Below the pieces are notes generated by a model, which worked only from the letters and a program-made list of their open reading frames with translations, had not been told where the DNA came from and did not search any database. A program made the translations under genes and the position numbers. From Ascoidea asiatica (lineage: Eukaryota; Ascomycota; Saccharomycetes; Ascoideales; Ascoideaceae), in contig BCKQ01000002.1 in NCBI GenBank assembly GCA_001600695.1, forward strand, positions 248,001-312,000: 64,000 nt of DNA, read 5' to 3'. Of this stretch, positions 63,441 through 64,000 are shown one piece after another (position 1 is the stretch's first letter; each line of letters begins with the position of its first letter).

Positions 63441-64000
63441 TTAAACGCTAATCTTTTCAAGAGTATCGAAGAATTCTTTTGTAGTATCAACTGGAGTTCC
63501 TGAAGGAAATTCAATTGAACTTTCTTGTTGATCTATTTTACCCTTTAATCTTCCTTTTATAATCATTTTTGAAATTAAAAAAATTAAATCATTAATTGTA
63601 TAATTTTTTAAATATTTACCATTAACTTTTTCTAATTCTAATAAGGAATAAATTCTTGAAAAACTTGTTTTTAGATAATAAATTGATATAATTAGAATAT
63701 TATATTCAAAAATTGATTCCATTAAATTCCTGAAAATCAAATTTAAATTTATTTTGAAAAATTTGAATGATCCAATGTATGAGTTTTCATTGAAAATATC
63801 CTTCTCTGTTTCTAATATTAATTCATTTAACAATTCACTTTCAATCAACTCTTGATTTTTGATTTTTTCAAGTATTGTGAAAAGTATTTGTTTTTCTGAA
63901 TTCAATTTAAATGAGAGATTAGAATTGATTAAATTATTATATTCCGATAAAACTTTTGTTTTCCTCAAGCTTAATATAGGTTCACAAAGCACCAAAAATA
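63441..64000 (-). CDS. C-terminal fragment of a PCI-domain-like protein
   Basis: The frame is open to the window edge, so the gene starts outside. The visible part of about 186 residues is helical, and its end looks like a PCI winged helix: SRIYSLLELEKVNGKYL, INDLIFLISKMIIKGRLKGKIDQ and IEFPSGTPVD. The GKIDQ turn is typical of COP9 signalosome, proteasome-lid and eIF3 subunits. I cannot tell which. No ATG is visible within the conserved part, and the TTG at 63995 is not a start. Confidence 0.5.
   Translation of the reverse strand, partial: FLVLCEPILSLRKTKVLSEYNNLINSNLSFKLNSEKQILFTILEKIKNQELIESELLNELILETEKDIFNENSYIGSFKFFKINLNLIFRNLMESIFEYNILIISIYYLKTSFSRIYSLLELEKVNGKYLKNYTINDLIFLISKMIIKGRLKGKIDQQESSIEFPSGTPVDTTKEFFDTLEKISV

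Overview
The window is nuclear DNA from a budding yeast (Saccharomycotina). The genes are compact and mostly intronless, and the encoded proteins match yeast families such as Kre6, Ccm1, Nem1, Vma5, Dgk1, Ett1 and Cet1. The few introns end in yeast-type signals, with TACTAAC or TTAACTAAC branch sites. The DNA is very AT-rich. Leucine is mainly TTA, CTG is nearly unused, and many proteins carry long Asn/Ser/Asp low-complexity tracts. I cannot name the species. A 100-N gap inside a poly-A tract (56513-56612) shows that this is a draft scaffold.

Layout, left to right. 1-8 kb: the C-terminus of an unknown tail-anchored protein, a Flo11-domain GPI adhesin (-), a long divergent intergenic region, and KRE6 (+). 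8-20 kb: CHM7 (-), TRM112 (-), an intron-containing sugar transporter with a long tail (+), CET1 (-), and CCM1 (+). 19.6-28 kb: a frameshifted MPR1-like acetyltransferase (-), IMP2 (+), LSC1 (-), a YPQ-type PQ-loop transporter (-), and a spliced Sec23 paralogue (-). 28-47 kb: an SBE2/TBC-like protein (-), a zinc-cluster regulator (-), an RLM1/SMP1-type MADS factor with an intron (-), ALA1 (-), ETT1 (-), and an AN1 zinc-finger protein (-). 49-64 kb: NEM1 (+), VMA5 (+), a conventional kinesin (+), the gap, SUR1/CSH1 (-), DGK1 (+), AIR1/2 (-), and the C-terminus of a PCI-like protein (-).

The genes are not an operon or a pathway cluster, but some share themes. Cell wall: the Flo11-type adhesin, Kre6, Sbe2-like, and the Rlm1-like factor. 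Nuclear-envelope lipid control: Nem1 activates the phosphatidate phosphatase, Dgk1 opposes it, and Chm7 is an ESCRT-III surveillance factor. RNA metabolism: Cet1, Ccm1, Trm112, Air1/2, Ala1, Ett1.

The most unusual architectural signal is in the intergenic DNA. GC-rich islands, often with a CACGTG box, sit upstream of genes (divergent or tandem gaps) and are absent from the convergent 3'-3' gaps. Two structured, T-tract-terminated elements (4811-4932 and 40991-41040) are unexplained. I found no tRNA, rRNA, transposon or CRISPR. I found no convincing wholly new system.
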